6,086 bases of DNA, taken from positions 1 to 6,086 of the forward strand of contig CAMBRH010000219.1 of assembly GCA_945870115.1 (NCBI GenBank). Direction: 5' to 3'. The translations under genes were made by a program, and so were the position numbers. The stretch comes from Chitinophaga pinensis. Its GTDB lineage: Bacteria > Bacteroidota > Bacteroidia > Flavobacteriales_D > Crocinitomicaceae. How positions within the stretch are numbered: the first letter of the stretch is position 1; every line of letters begins with the position of its first letter. Shown here one piece after another: positions 6,010 to 6,086 of this stretch. A model generated the notes under the pieces. That model worked only from the letters and a program-made list of their open reading frames with translations, did not search any database and was not told the origin of the DNA.

Positions 6010-6032
6010 ACGTTCTAACTTAAAAAAATACT

Positions 6033-6066
6033 AAAATCCCTAATTTAAAAGTTAGGGATTTTTTTT
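6033..6066 (+). terminator. Intrinsic terminator of the atp operon
   Basis: AAAATCCCTAA (6033-6043) pairs perfectly with TTAGGGATTTT (6052-6062) around an 8-nt loop, and the T-run covers 6059-6066. It ends the operon after gamma. The A-rich left flank (6022-6028) means it could also work for a convergent gene to the right, which is outside the window. Confidence 0.9.
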
Positions 6067-6086
6067 GCTTCATAAATAATTTTTAT

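Overview
The window looks like a chromosomal segment from a member of the Bacteroidota, most likely a Flavobacterium-like Flavobacteriaceae. Four things point there. The DNA is very AT-rich. Start codons follow A-rich leaders without Shine-Dalgarno sequences. A TTG-N19-TAnnTTTG promoter precedes the main operon. The ATP synthase operon has the layout atpB-E-F-H-A-G, with a secreted, His-rich N-terminal extension on subunit a and no atpD/atpC following.

Left part (1-937). This is a very AT-rich accessory stretch of conflict-type genes. It opens with the 3' end of what appears to be a RelB/DinJ-type antitoxin (stop at 155-157). The start codon of a YafQ/RelE-like toxin follows with no gap, but that frame closes after only 20 codons, so the toxin is a stub. 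Next is an intact orphan gene (263-703) that resembles contact-dependent-growth-inhibition immunity proteins. No partner toxin is in view. A 234-bp non-coding stretch then carries a well-formed Bacteroidetes promoter (869-898) ahead of the operon.

Middle and right part (938-5974). Six same-strand genes encode F0 subunits a, c and b and F1 subunits delta, alpha and gamma. The key functional residues are present, including the essential Arg of subunit a, the proton-binding Glu of subunit c, and the Walker motifs and Arg finger of alpha. Beta and epsilon are absent: a strong intrinsic terminator (6033-6066) closes the operon after gamma, so atpD and atpC must lie elsewhere. The products would assemble with them into a proton-translocating F1Fo-ATP synthase in the inner membrane.

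The less ordinary signals are between the genes. A terminator-like hairpin with a U-tract sits between atpE and atpF. A perfect 17-bp hairpin built from two opposed runs of degenerate 7-bp repeats sits between atpA and atpG. A second 7-bp-period run follows atpG. The first two are placed where expression of the high-copy c subunit, and of alpha relative to gamma, could be set. That regulatory reading is inference. No wholly new system is visible: the best leads are the degraded toxin-antitoxin pair beside an orphan immunity gene, and these intergenic RNA/repeat elements.
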